A stretch of 64,000 nucleotides of DNA from the NCBI RefSeq assembly GCF_021462225.1, contig NC_061797.1:23335093-23399092 (forward strand), in the 5' to 3' direction. A program made the translations under genes and the position numbers. Positions 1 through 11,129 of this stretch are shown here, in pieces; within the stretch, counting starts at the first letter, position 1; the number at the start of each line of letters is the position of its first letter. The stretch comes from Girardinichthys multiradiatus (lineage: Eukaryota > Chordata > Actinopteri > Cyprinodontiformes > Goodeidae). The notes under the pieces were generated by a model that saw only the letters and a list, made by a program, of their open reading frames with translations, was not told the DNA's origin and made no database searches.

Positions 1-1631
1 GAGATCCACCAAACCAGTAGGTTTTATCATAGTCAGTATTCTTAATGTTAACAAAAAAAAAAGTGTAAAGAAATTTGTAAAGTGTGGATAACCACACTAA
101 TGGAATGGGTAAAAAAGTTTATTCCAAGGGACTTTTCAAATTTCCGTCACGTTTCGACCATGCAACCAGGCAAAACTTTACTGCTCCATTTCAAACTAAA
201 TGTCACAAGGGCCCCTACGTACAATCTCTAAAAGCAGCATTCCAGTTTGTGTGCTTGAGTAAGTGAGTCAATACCCCGCTACACCATGCAACTATGCAGA
301 GAAACTCTTTTTTTTTTTTATCTCATTCTTTTTTGATGATTTAATGGTGCAGCTTGAAGACACGCTCTTGTTAAAGATGTAAAGTAAGAGACCAGCATCT
401 TCAGTAAAATATCAGAAAGAACAGTAAATTACTTAACTTAGATCTCCACAGGATGCATGGGATTCAGAGGAAAATATTTTAATGCAAACCAAATCATTTT
501 TGTCAGAATCACAGCTTATTTTTGATAATATGAGATGATATGACACCCTATGAGATGCAAGGAGACCCTATGTCAATTACATTAACAGCAGCTTCATAAG
601 AGTTTATTGTGTTGATTTTGCACGAGTGAGGAAAGGATAGCAGAAGACAGAGAAAAACACGAGTCTAGTATCCCTTAGTCGGCTCGGAGCCTTATCTCCT
701 GTCGGCACACCAGCCTGAGACTGCTGCAATAGGAAAGGATTTACAATGTGCGAGTGGCGGAAACGCTGCAAACTTCCCTCTGTCTCTCTTGCTTTTTACT
801 CTGACTCACGTATTTGCTCAGAGACAAATAATCATTCCCACTGCAGAACAATGACCAGAGTCAGTTCTTGCATCTCACAAAGTGCCCAACCATCCAGGAG
901 AGGCTGTCAACATAATAAAAGAGGTGAGGATGAGGTGTTTGTGAGGTGACAGAGAGATGGAGGAGTGAGACAAAGGCTAGACAAAGGTGCTTTTGTCATT
1001 AACGTCATCAAAAGGACCTTCAGTCACAGCATTACGCTTCAGAGTTCATCGAGGTGAGTTCTTGCCTTGTGTGTGCCTCATTGTGCAGTTTATCAGGCTG
1101 GCCACATGGAGCATCGGAGGTAACCTGGTGACTGTGCAACAAAAGGCCAAATTAAAAGGAGTAAGAGGTTGCCTGTACAGAGAGGCTGACAGGTTGACTG
1201 ACACTGTTCCCAAGGAGAATAGCATCCTGTCAATCTTGGAGCTGTCACCTTGACAGGAATCCTTTCTTTGGATGCAGCCCTCATTGCCAACCTTTCTGTC
1301 AGTCAAGGCCACATAGATACACTTCCACCATTTTCTGTATTCTCCACAATGAGAAATCTGGTCCTCTGCACTGACATACTAAGGAGATAGACAAGGAGAC
1401 ACACACACATACACAGGGCTATGCTTTAATAATGAGCTTGTATGATGTCTGGATATTTAGAATAGGGTTGCATAAAAGCAGATTTTCAGGGTTCTTTGCA
1501 CAATCCTGGAACAAAATAAAGAACCGTTTTATGTTCATTAACTGTTCATTATGGACAAAACAATGCTTGAAGTTTTCCTTATAGTTGGTTTTGACTATAC
1601 TGTTTACCTTTTAGTTCAGATCTTTACCCTA
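1..1631. other. Non-coding stretch, no gene seen
   Basis: No open frame here looks like a known protein and I recognise no repeat family. A GC-richer block around 660-730 contains a CTTATCTCC (GATA-type) motif at 691-699. A second GC-richer block spans about 1040-1310. Both could be regulatory sequence, but nothing in the window alone proves it. Confidence 0.5.
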
Positions 1632-1633
1632 TA

Positions 1634-1826
1634 CAGGTTCTTCTCAAAATATTAGCATATTTTGATATTATTTTCCATAATGTCATGATGAAAATTTAAC
1701 ATTCATATATTTTAGATTCATTGCACACTAACTGAAATATTTCAGGTCTTTTATTGTCTTAATACAGATGATTGTGGCATACAGCTCATGAAAACCCAAA
1801 ATTCCTATCTCACAAAATTAGCATAT
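1634..1826. repeat. Left terminal inverted repeat of Tc1 copy 1
   Basis: Outer repeat unit near 1644-1662, inner unit near 1807-1826, both ending in TTAGCATAT. Compared with copy 2 the sequence after GATA (about 1671) is missing 7 bp just inside the outer unit. Known Tc1 transposases bind such units; binding here is inference. Confidence 0.88.
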
Positions 1827-1953
1827 AATTAAAAGGGTCTCTAAACGAGCTATGAACCTAATCATCTGAATCAACGAGTTAACTCTAAACACCTGCAAAA
1901 GATTCCTGAGGCCTTTAAAACTCCCAGCCTGGTTCATCACTCAAAACCCAATC

Positions 1954-2958
1954 ATGGGTAAGACTGCCGACCTGACTGCTGTCCAGAAGGCCACTATTGA
2001 CACCCTCAAGCAAGAGGGTAAGACACAGAAAGAAATTTCTGAACGAATAGGCTGTTCCCAGAGTGCTGTATCAAGGCACCTCAGTGGGAAGTCTGTGGGA
2101 AGGAAAAAGTGTGGCAGAAAACGCTGCACAACGAGAAGAGGTGACCGGACCCTGAGGAAGATTGTGGAGAAGGGCCTATTCCAGACCTTGGGTGACCTGC
2201 GGAAGCAGTGGACTGAGTCTGGAGTAGAAACATCCAGAGCCACCGTGCACAGGCGTGTGCAGGAAATGGGCTACAGGTGCCGCATTCCCCAGGTCAAGCC
2301 ACTTTTGAACCAGAAACAGCGGCAGAAGAGCCTGACCTGGGCTACAGAGAAGCAGCACTGGACTGTTGCTCAGTGGTCCAAAGTACTTTTTTCGGATGAA
2401 AGCAAATTCTGCATGTCATTCGAAAATGAAGGTGCCAGAGTCTGGAGGAAGACTGGGGAGAAGGAAATGCCAAAATGCCAGAAGTCCAGTGTCAAGTACC
2501 CACAGTCGGTGATGGTCTGGGGTGCCGTGTCAGCTGCTGGTGTTGGTCCTCTGTGTTTTATCAAGGGCAGGGTCAATGCAGCTAGCTATCAGGAGATTTT
2601 GGAGCACTTCATGCTTCCATCTGCTGAAAAGCTTTATGGAGATGAAGATTTCATTTTTCAGCACGACCTGGCACCTGCTCACAGTGCTAAAACCACTGGT
2701 AAATGGTTTACTGACCATGGTATCACTGTGCTCAATTGGCCTGCCAACTCTCCTGACCTGAACCCCATAGAGAATCTGTGGGATATTGTGAAGAGAACGT
2801 TGAGAGACTCAAGACCCAACACTCTGGATGAGCTAAAGGCCGCTATCGAAGCATCCTGGGCCTCCATAAGACCTCAGCAGTGCCACAGGCTGATTGCCTC
2901 CATGCCACGCCGCATTGAAGCAGTCATTTCTGCCAAAGGATTCCCGACCAAGTATTGA
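1954..2958 (+). CDS. Tc1-family transposase, DD34E, apparently intact
   Basis: 334-residue cut-and-paste transposase. Residues 8-43 form the N-terminal paired-like helix-turn-helix (QKATIDTLK, then CSQSAVSRHL), which binds the element's ends. Residues 49-62 are basic (GRKKCGRKR), resembling the GRPR/AT-hook-like linker and a nuclear localisation signal. The catalytic triad is D148 (LFSDESKF), D238 (FQHDLAPAH) and E273 (SPDLNPIENLW); 34 residues separate the second D and the E, so this is DD34E. The length is normal for Tc1 (about 340). The ATG lies about 320 bp inside the left end and is shared by all three copies. Compared with the copies at 15334 and 24697 it has two private changes, L75 and S126, where both others have R. 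No stops or frameshifts. Enzyme activity is not shown by the sequence. Confidence 0.95.
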   Translation: MGKTADLTAVQKATIDTLKQEGKTQKEISERIGCSQSAVSRHLSGKSVGRKKCGRKRCTTRRGDRTLRKIVEKGLFQTLGDLRKQWTESGVETSRATVHRRVQEMGYRCRIPQVKPLLNQKQRQKSLTWATEKQHWTVAQWSKVLFSDESKFCMSFENEGARVWRKTGEKEMPKCQKSSVKYPQSVMVWGAVSAAGVGPLCFIKGRVNAASYQEILEHFMLPSAEKLYGDEDFIFQHDLAPAHSAKTTGKWFTDHGITVLNWPANSPDLNPIENLWDIVKRTLRDSRPNTLDELKAAIEASWASIRPQQCHRLIASMPRRIEAVISAKGFPTKY

Positions 2959-3037
2959 GTGCATAACTGTACATGATTATTTGAAGGTTGACGTTTTTTG
3001 TATTAAAAACACTTTTCTTTTATTGGTCGGATGAACT

Positions 3038-3235
3038 ATGCTAATTTTGTGAGATAGGAATTTTGGGTTTTCATGAGCTGTATGCCAAAATCATCCGTAT
3101 TAAGACAATAAAAGACCTGAAATATTTCAGTTAGTGTGCAATGAATCTAAAATATATGAATATTACATTTTCATCATTACATTATAGAAAATAATGAACT
3201 TTATCACAATATGCTAATTTTTTGAGAAGGACCTG
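3038..3235. repeat. Right terminal inverted repeat of Tc1 copy 1
   Basis: Reverse complement of the left end, with inner (about 3038-3054) and outer (about 3210-3228) binding-type units. I see no difference between this repeat and that of copy 2 (16418-16615), which points to recent shared origin. Confidence 0.9.
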
Positions 3236-3503
3236 TATTGCAGACCAAGTGCTGCAAAAAAATTTTTTGCAAAGTGTTCTTCTGGAAGTTTATCACTAGG
3301 GATGGGAAACGAGTCTCGGGAATCAATTGCAACCACATAAACATTCAGATTCTCCTGGAATATTTGAATATTCAAATTAAAATATTTGAATGTATTGAAT
3401 ATATTTGAAGCCAATGAATAAGAATCAACAGGGAGTGTGCTGCAACCATGGACAGTATGCGGTGGTAATCAAAAGTGTGGCTTAGATTTAATTAAAAACT
3501 GAA

Positions 3504-3587
3504 CAGTCGGCTCAGTGCAACACGTGCAAAAGTATTATATCATGCAACGGAGGGTGTACTACCAACATGATCAAACACCTCATGGTG
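3504..3587 (+). pseudogene. BED-type zinc finger remnant of a hAT transposase
   Basis: The frame starting at 3504 reads QSAQCNTCKSII, then GGCTTNMIKHL, then a stop (TAG, 3588). This has the CxxC pair, the G-G-x-T-x-N stretch and the HL of BED fingers, which mediate DNA binding in hAT transposases. The final histidine is lost at the stop. A GTAAGT donor follows at about 3692, possibly an old intron of the transposase gene. Non-functional. Confidence 0.65.
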
Positions 3588-3792
3588 TAGAATTAGTGCC
3601 CAGTCTTTGATGCGCTGCACCAGCTTTCCTACACTGCCTCTTCCTCTGCCTCGGACCCTCAACCTAGCACAGCACTGCAGTCAGAATCAGGTAAGTGAAA
3701 CAATAAAATGAATCTTGTACCAACATTGAGGCAGCTACTCGACCTTAAACGATGGGTCAACTAAAATGCAAATACACAGCTAACGTTAGCCC

Positions 3793-4010
3793 ATGTATTT
3801 TTTCATAGACGAACAACCTGAAATTGCTAACGTTAGCCAGGCAGTTGACCAGACTCCGCAATGTGCTATTATGTCTGAGGACTCTGCTGCATGGTGGTGG
3901 AATCAACGGAAGACTTATCCTTTGCTGTCAGATCTCGCTTTCTCATATTTGTGTTCAAGATTCTTCTACACAAAGTGAACGTGTGTTCTCATTGCCTCAT
4001 TAAAAACACT
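3793..4010 (+). pseudogene. hAT transposase C-terminal dimerisation domain remnant
   Basis: The frame from 3793 reads AAWWWNQRKTYPLLSDLAFSYL, matching the conserved WW-x-x-x-x-x-YP-x-L-x-x-LA block near the C-terminus of hAT transposases. The reading frame then shifts by +1: the frame at 3962 reads SSTQSERVFS, the family's S-x-x-SER-x-FS motif. The domain is therefore broken by a small indel near 3955 and is not translatable as one protein. Host genes of the ZBED type share this domain, but the nearby terminal repeats make a transposon origin more likely. Confidence 0.75.
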
Positions 4011-4568
4011 GTCCAGAAAGCTCATGGATATTGCCTGAGAAGGCAGATATGATCATTTTCCTCAACAGGAGCTGTTTCTGGTTTTATACTGTACCTGCTG
4101 CTAATCTGGACTGGATTGTACAAGCTGTCCTTTTCGTTTGTTTGCTATTCTGTACCAGGTACCTGTAGCATCAGAACCTGGATATGTATAATTTTGTTTA
4201 TTGAGGTTTTTAAAATAAAGCTCTCTTGTGAAAGTGTTCCACTGTGAAAAGAAAACTCACAACATTTATGTTCAAGTTCATAGGTTTGATATGTATATAC
4301 TGGTTAAAAAATAGCCCTGCAAGAAATTCACAGTAAAGATGTGAATAAACAGTAAAATGTTCATGGAATTAAAACTCATAGAGACATTCAGACTGTTCCA
4401 TCCAAAAATAACTCTGGCTAGCTAGCTAATTTAAACATGTAAACGTTTTTGACTCTGACTCTTATAAGAATTGGAATCAAAAATTGATAGGAACCGGAAT
4501 CAAAACAAGGATTTAGAATCAGAACCAGAATCGTTCAATTTCAAACAATGCCCAACCCTATTTACTAT

Positions 4569-6410
4569 CCACCTTAACTTTGTGAGGTCCATCTTATACT
4601 CATGCATCTGTGTACAGATACACTAGACCTGTATTTTACCCCAGGTGGGTATGCTTCGAGATGTTTGGTTAGAATCAAAACACAAGTTTTACTGGAAATT
4701 AGACTTTTTTCACCTGAAGATATTTTTTCTCACTGCAGATGCAGGCAACTGATCCCAATCAGCAGAGTGTTTGTGTTCAACACTGTGGAGGCTGGTGTGA
4801 CTGGTGTTGGGGCTCAGCAGCTGTCTGTGTGTACTTTACAAGCTGGTTCTGTTTGTTCTGTAGACACAGGTCAGGTCAGGAGGGTGTCAGCTTTGTCTTC
4901 TGTCCCTCCTCCATGGCTATGTACATGCATGTGTATGTGTCTGATAGAGGGCAGGTGGGTGGGGCAAAGGGCCTAACAGACCACTGTGGACAGGTGGATG
5001 ATTCTCACTATAGTGGCAGCAGATGTACTGTACCAGCCCCTTTCTCTAGCTCTCTTTGTGTCTTTCTATTTGCCTGGCTAATAGATTTGTTTGTCTGCTT
5101 ACCAGCCGTATACATTTTTACGAGTAAAATTATGTCTTAAAGCTACTATATGGAGCTAAAACGATATAATACACCAGTGTTTTTTTATTTAAAAAAATTA
5201 ATTACCATCAACTTTCTCTGTTTCTAAAAACGTATTCTATTTTTAACCTTGCACACGCGTTAGAGGATTTTCTTCTGCTATTTTCTCCTGTTTAGGATGC
5301 AAACTTGGCAGGTTTTGCACCCATATGTATTTTCCTTTCCCGGCAATTTAGTCACCTTGATGCCAATAAAAGGTTGAAACAGTCAATTAAGCATGGCGTG
5401 GAGATGTTAAATGTTGCTTGCGCACAGTGTAGGGCAAAGTCCTTGATTCTATTTCAGAAAATAAGACTAAGGCAAATGCATGTTGAATACATCAGAACAT
5501 TATTAGCGTTACAGTAATTGTCATGGGTCCCAATAATTTGTTCTGTTGTTTTGTATTAATAGGGTCAAACAATTAAAAAGCTCCAAATTCCTTAGTTTCA
5601 CATATTTTCTCCGCTCTTACACAGAATTTGTCACAATAACTTAGAAAATATTCCACTGGTTCAAATTCATATTCTAAATACAAAATGCATTCATTTGTAT
5701 CTATTTAAAATCATATTGATGTCTCCATCTACAAACAAAACATTATACTTTTCTTTAAATCCAGCTATTTTTGAAACCCCACTGAAAACTGCTGGGTAGC
5801 CACTGTCAGTAATAGACCCGTTACTAGTAGTTATCAGATTGTGTTTACTTTATTTGACCCTTTAACAGAGACTTTTTGAGTGCAGAATAAATGCAAAAGA
5901 ATGTATTTGCATGCATGTGAGTAAACACTGAACCGCAGCCTATAAATGTGACACTTTTCCCAGAGTTCAAACACCATAAAGAGTCACCTCACTAGACTCA
6001 TGTGTATTGTAGATAGGCAGATGCAAGACGGAGTTCTGTAGTAAAGCATTAAGGTAAATCGAGGTCGATTGGTTGTCGCTCTTGCATGAGTTGATGATCT
6101 TTTAAACTTTCTTCAGCAATCTTCCCATCATTAAATTAAAGCTTACTCATGATATGTATCATTTTTGTTTTTGTAATGAATTGTAACAAAAAAAACTAGT
6201 AAAAGGGACAGTTTTTTATTCATGTTCTGTGATAAAATTATGATCAGTGATAGTTCCCTTACATTTTGTAGACAGATGTACTATGACACTGAATTTGTTA
6301 AAAAAATGAAGGCTAACAGCTATTCAGATGGACCCACTGCTTTAGCTGATTTTAGCAATTCAAACATCTTTTTTATACCCCAAAAATACAACGCCATGTT
6401 AGCTGTTTCT
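4569..6410. other. Non-coding stretch, no gene seen
   Basis: No convincing gene. 4740-5140 contains an open frame that follows a good splice acceptor (TTTTTCTCACTGCAG) but its product is Cys/Trp-rich and resembles nothing I know. 5140-5600 has the look of an old repeat (opens CTACTATATGGAGC) but I cannot classify it. A TATAAAT occurs at about 5941. Confidence 0.45.
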
Positions 6411-6717
6411 GAATTGTACACTCAGCTCAGTTGTTAGTACTGTTGCCTTGCAGCAAGAACGTTCAGGGCCTTTCTGCATGGAGTTTGCATGTTTTCCCCT
6501 CGGGTTCTCTCTGACTACTCCAGCTTCTTCCTACAGTCCAGAAACATTCACATTAGGTTAATTGGTAGCTCTAAATTGCCCTTAGGTGTGAGTGCATTAA
6601 AGCTTGTCTGTCTTATTTATCTCTGTGTTGCCCCGTGATGCATTGGTGCCCTTGTAATGGGTGTAGCCCGCTTCAACCCCCACCTACTGCCCTGAGACTC
6701 TGCAGGCACTACGTGGG
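6411..6717 (+). mobile_element. SINE (tRNA-headed, L2-like tail), diverged copy
   Basis: Aligns along its length with the SINEs at 30964 and 37990: a decayed pol III head (AGCTCAGTTGTTAGTACTG), the TGCATGGAGTTTGCATG block, a GTTAATTGG core, CTCTAAATTGCCCTTAGGTG, and the TGTAGCCCGC segment. It runs directly into a TAGA microsatellite. The B box is destroyed, so it is not expected to be transcribed from its own promoter. Confidence 0.75.
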
Positions 6718-7083
<366 letters not shown>

Positions 7084-9553
7084 CAGTCTTACCCAGGAGA
7101 TCATGTATGCATGTGTGTGCGTGTGTGTGTGTGTTGGTTGCAGACAGTTGGTGGTGCTGGCACTGGAGATAGTGAGCAGAGGAGGATGAGGAACTGTATC
7201 AAGTTGTGAACATCTGTTCCTCATAGAAACCACAACACTGGTACTGAGGAAATAAAGAGGATAACTGCTTTCTCTTTCTCTCAGACACACACATTTCATT
7301 ACATTGTCTTTCCTAACACACATACAGCTTCCGATTCACTCAACGTTTTACCCCTTCTTGCATCATGGCCACAGCCTGACTTTTCCCAGATATTCGTTTG
7401 ACTTTTGTTTTACTTAGTTTGTTCCAATCTGCAGATGTGAGGTGGGTATTACCCAATGATTTAGTAAGAAAATAGAAATCGCATTTCATGTAAGAAGCAA
7501 GTTTGCAAAATGTTGGTTTTAAGTATCGACAAATTTTGAGCTGTCATTTTGAGTGTGACAGTTTTGTTTATCAGGCTAACTGCAGAGCCTGTGACCTGAC
7601 AAAACTAAGTCAAACCGCACAAATAATAAAAGATAACATCGTTCACCAAACTACCAATGGTGAGTAATTAGAGCTGTTGCCTAAATGTATGTGGATGAAA
7701 ATGCACAGAGCTTTTGTCTGTGAGTTGCAAAATACTGTCAAGTTGTGAATAAAAAAAATATAAAAAAAAAAAAAAAAAAATCTAGAAACTAAATGTTGCA
7801 GTCTGAAAAAAAAATTGTTCAAAGGTGCAAAGTTTAAGTCTTGTATCTTGTATCTTCTATCCAAACCTCTATTGGTCATGACAATGTAATCAAGTGTCAT
7901 CAACATTAGAGAAGCTGTAGTTATTTTTTATGTTTAAAAGCCATTACTGGTGGCACATTTCTTTAGAGAAATGTAAAGAATATACTATTCATATCTGTGG
8001 AGGATTAGGATTGGCATAAAAATTGCGAATGCTATGATACAGCAGACATGAGCCAGGGCTTTGTTTGGGATTCTTTCCCAGCTTTTCCATCAAAGTCCCT
8101 TGATTTAGTCTGCTTTTTTTGCTCTCTCTCTCTCTCTCCATCCCTCTCATTGGCGTACTTGCTCTGTCTGGGCCTGCTGGGAGGGTGTGCTAGTGCTAGG
8201 TGGCAGTTCCTTGTTGTTGAGTGTTTATATGAGTGTCTATGCTCGTGCAAGTGTGTGTGACTCTGTGTGCTGGGTGTGACTGATAAGACCCAGGGAGAAG
8301 AGCCAGCGTGCTGACATATTCTTGCCACCGCGGTTATCGCCCGTCGCAGCTGTGCTTTAGCTCTGCGACATCTGCTCCTTCACAGGAAGCCTACGCTGTG
8401 GCTCACAACACCTCACAAACACACGAAAACACACAGAAGGAGCGCGCACACGCACGAGCAGTGTGCTGTTGCTTCTCTATACAGTGTGAACACACTGCTC
8501 AATTGTACATATTCATCCACATACATTTAGACATCAGGTAAACTGCTTGAAACAAAAAGCTCAGTGTGTTTATGGTCCTAAGTGGACCATTTTGATTTAG
8601 CTGCAAATGTGAATGTGTGAACTGAATATGTTTGAGCAGCAACACCAGAGTTCTGCTGGGTTTTTATCACAGAAATACAGGGGGGATGCTTATGACTAAG
8701 CCTAATTATAGAGGCCTTATCACTGCAACGTTCACAAAGCTCATTACTGCCAAGAGACGAGACGCGCTGCAGGTAATTCACCATGTTGGGTATTAGTCCT
8801 CGTTCTGGCTTACAGTTCCTACATATTTAGAGCCTACAAAATTAGTCTTTTAAAGTCTGATTGTTAATGCATCTCTCTCATCACAACCTTCACTGATTCA
8901 AGTCAGGATTTCATTTATACTTCAAGGCACTTCATTTTTGTTTCTTCGTGAGTGCCTTTCAAGTGTTCCCCATCCGTCTGCAGCAGGCTCACCTTAAAGT
9001 TGTACCTCCGGCATTCACCGTGGTGCACAGTCATTTATCTGTATGTGCATTAGGAATTCATTGAAGCCGAACTGTAAAACTCCAGAATGGAGTTGTGTTC
9101 TCTGCAGATGTATGGGAAGCCCAGAGGAAGACCCCATCCCCCCATTGCTCTAAAAAAAAACCCTTTCCCTTTCCTTTCCATTGCCACAGGATGAATGTGC
9201 TCCTTGGGCTTGTAAGCAACATTTGAACTTGACAGACCACGAGGTCAAAGAAAATAAAGAGTATAATGTTAAATTTAATAGTAGCCTATATCTAAATTGA
9301 AGCTCATGTTTCACCCAATGGTTTCATGACCTTCTAAGCTTGATACTTCGGCTTCAGTCATCAGTTAACAGGTTTACCAGATGAATTAACCTCCCATTGC
9401 CCTTACAGCAAAGTTAACACAAACTGATTATCCGTCAATCATTTTGACTTAATGAGCAGACCGGACAGCTGCGGTACTGTCCATCACTTGTCACGGTTAA
9501 AACCAAGCCAGAAGATTTCATAAAACAGGTCCTGTAAGAGGACAAGCTCCTAC
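7084..9553. other. Non-coding stretch, no gene seen
   Basis: Holds a short GT run (about 7113-7133), an A-rich tract (about 7748-7781) and a pyrimidine-rich tract (about 8115-8150). No protein family or RNA gene is recognisable. Confidence 0.5.
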
Positions 9554-9664
9554 CTTCAGAACATCTGTAATGACTGCTGGCCGCCAGCTTTTGATCGATG
9601 CTTCCAGGCTGAAGTCTGTGGGCAGCGTGTTTCTCCCTGAGCTCCCTGTGGCTGATCAGTGTGA
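9554..9664 (-). other. Weak candidate exon, 111 bp
   Basis: On the minus strand a CCCCACAG acceptor (ending at 9665) is followed by 111 bp with one frame open (TLISHRELREKHAAHRLQ...) and a CTGAAG|GTAGGA donor at 9550-9553. The length is a multiple of three. I do not recognise the peptide. AG/GT pairs are common by chance, so this is a pointer only. Confidence 0.15.
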
Positions 9665-10425
9665 CTGTGGGGACACGTGGAGCCAAGGCTGGAGCAAACG
9701 GGGGCAATAATGCTCTTAAGTCGTCCCTATTTTGCCGCTCCAAATGGACCTCAGCAGACATGTTGAACTCGGCAAGCTTTTTTGGTGTGGTGAGGTTGGA
9801 GTATAGCAGATTGTTGGTCTGCAGTGTCAAGTTTTTCAGCAGCGGAGAAGAATAAAACCAATAGTTTCTATTAGATCAGAGCGTTTTCCATCTCAGCTTG
9901 AATTTTCTTGCTTTTCTTCATATTTTTCGCCTGAGGTCTTAGCTCTACATGACTCTCCAGATACTGAAAAGAACCAAAGATTTTTTCTTAATTTTTCCAC
10001 GTTCTCATTGAAGTCTTCAGTCCTGGTAGTATTCTTTTCTGGTACCTCCTGGTACTTGTTTCTATAGAGCTTTGCGTTCAGCACATATAAAACAACTTTA
10101 GGTCACCGCAACATCACCAACTTTTACTCCTGTTCCTCAGTCCCAGCAGGCCGTTTTAGAGGAACATCTCTGAGGTGTATTTGTTTTTTTTCTTCTTTTG
10201 GTTGGTTCTCTTGCTGTGTGTCCTGTCTTTTTCAGCAACGTGTGTGTGAGGCAATCTAGAGCAGGGTGACTGAACGTCAGCAGCGGGCCAGCTTGTAATG
10301 TGGCTCTAGTAGAGGGGTTGTGCTCTCATATGAACCCTCCTCCTGCCCTGCCCGCCACTGCAGCTCAAAGGAGAAGTGTGTGCCTGGATGTTACAGTTTG
10401 TGTGTTTGTTTTTTCTGTGTTGCAG

Positions 10426-10587
10426 CGCTGCAGCCTCTGGGGAGGCCAAGCAGCAACGTTGCTTGTGTTGATAGCAGCAGACAACAGCAGGCAGCAGGAC
10501 CTGGGCCTCCATGTGGGCTTCCTCTTTCAGGAACCAGCTGTGTCGGCCTGTAGCCACTTTTTCCCCTCCTGCATTCTCCGCTCTAAG
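10426..10587 (+). other. Weak candidate exon, 162 bp
   Basis: A T-rich stretch and TTTTCTGTGTTGCAG acceptor precede 162 bp (54 codons) with one fully open frame (RCSLWGGQAATLLVLIAAD...), followed by a TCTAAG|GTATCT donor. The block is GC-richer than its surroundings. The peptide is unfamiliar. It could equally be a non-coding RNA exon or a conserved non-coding element. Confidence 0.2.
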
Positions 10588-10860
10588 GTATCTAACCCTT
10601 TCTTCTGTGCACCTTGCCTGGTGGCTTCAAAGAAGCTTTCGTTTGTTCCTTCTAAAAAAGAAACTCATCCCCATTGTTAATTTCTCTGCTTATTGTTTGG
10701 GTTGATGTAACTTTTCAACTGTTTAACTATCAGCTCCAATTTAAGTCTTTCTTTGACTTCTTGTCTTAACTTTTCTTTAATTTTCTGTCTCTGTAGTTTG
10801 TATTTTGCTATTTCTTTCGTGCATCATAGTTGACAAACTAAACTAAGAGGCCAACTAATA

Positions 10861-11129
10861 TACAGTACAGACCAAAAGTTTGTACACACCTTCTCATTCA
10901 AAGAGTTGTCTTTATTTTTATGACTATGAATATTGTAGCTTCACACTGAAGGCATCAAAACCATGAATTAACACATGTGGAATTATATACTGAACAAAAA
11001 AGTGTGAAACAACTGAAAATATGTCTTATATTCTAGGTCCTTCAAAGTAGCCACCTTTTGCTTTGATTACTGCTCTCCACACTCTTGGCATTCTGTTGAT
11101 GAGCTTCAAGAGGTAGTCACCTGAAATGG
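10861..11129. repeat. Left inverted end of the DD38E element
   Basis: Carries the transposase stop codon and 3' coding end as well as the tip. It pairs with 12221-12483 with scattered mismatches and a few small indels near the tip. Confidence 0.88.

Larger units (their letters stand above)
1632..3237 (+). mobile_element. Tc1-like DNA transposon, copy 1 (full length)
   Basis: Complete Tc1/mariner element: body 1634-3235 flanked by TA dinucleotides (1632-1633 and 3236-3237), the usual Tc1 target duplication. The ends read CAGGT and (reverse complement) CAGGTCC, with inverted repeats of about 195 bp (1634-1826, 3038-3235). Each end holds two direct repeats sharing a core AAAATTAGCATAT, one at the tip and one at the inner edge; this IR/DR layout is known from Sleeping Beauty-type elements. 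The left end lacks 7 bp (about 1672) that copies 2 and 3 and the solo end retain. The transposase gene fills the centre. Two close relatives lie at 15004 and 24367. Confidence 0.96.
3297..4560 (+). mobile_element. hAT-superfamily transposon relic, internally deleted
   Basis: The left end reads TAGGGATGGG and the right end is the inverse of TAGGGTTGGG, so the element has short hAT-type inverted ends. The 8-bp flanks (TTTATCAC at 3289-3296, TTTACTAT at 4561-4568) agree at 5 of 8 positions with only transitions between them, as expected for an old 8-bp target duplication. Inside are remnants of a BED zinc finger (3504-3587) and of the C-terminal dimerisation region (3895-3991). Most of the transposase between them is absent. 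A 3' region with AATAAA (about 4214) precedes the right end. Confidence 0.78.

Noticed and set aside
1941..2867. Several 60-100 residue frames inside the Tc1 copies, repeated at 15294-16247 and 24737-25609
   Set aside because: Out-of-frame and antisense shadows of the transposase genes; they recur only because the elements are near identical.
4739..5140. A 133-residue frame starting right after an acceptor-like sequence
   Set aside because: Composition is driven by TGTG-rich DNA (Cys, Trp, Val) and it resembles no family.
9435..9830. A 131-residue minus-strand frame
   Set aside because: As a whole it has no family resemblance; only its 9554-9664 part, with splice-like borders, is kept as a weak candidate.
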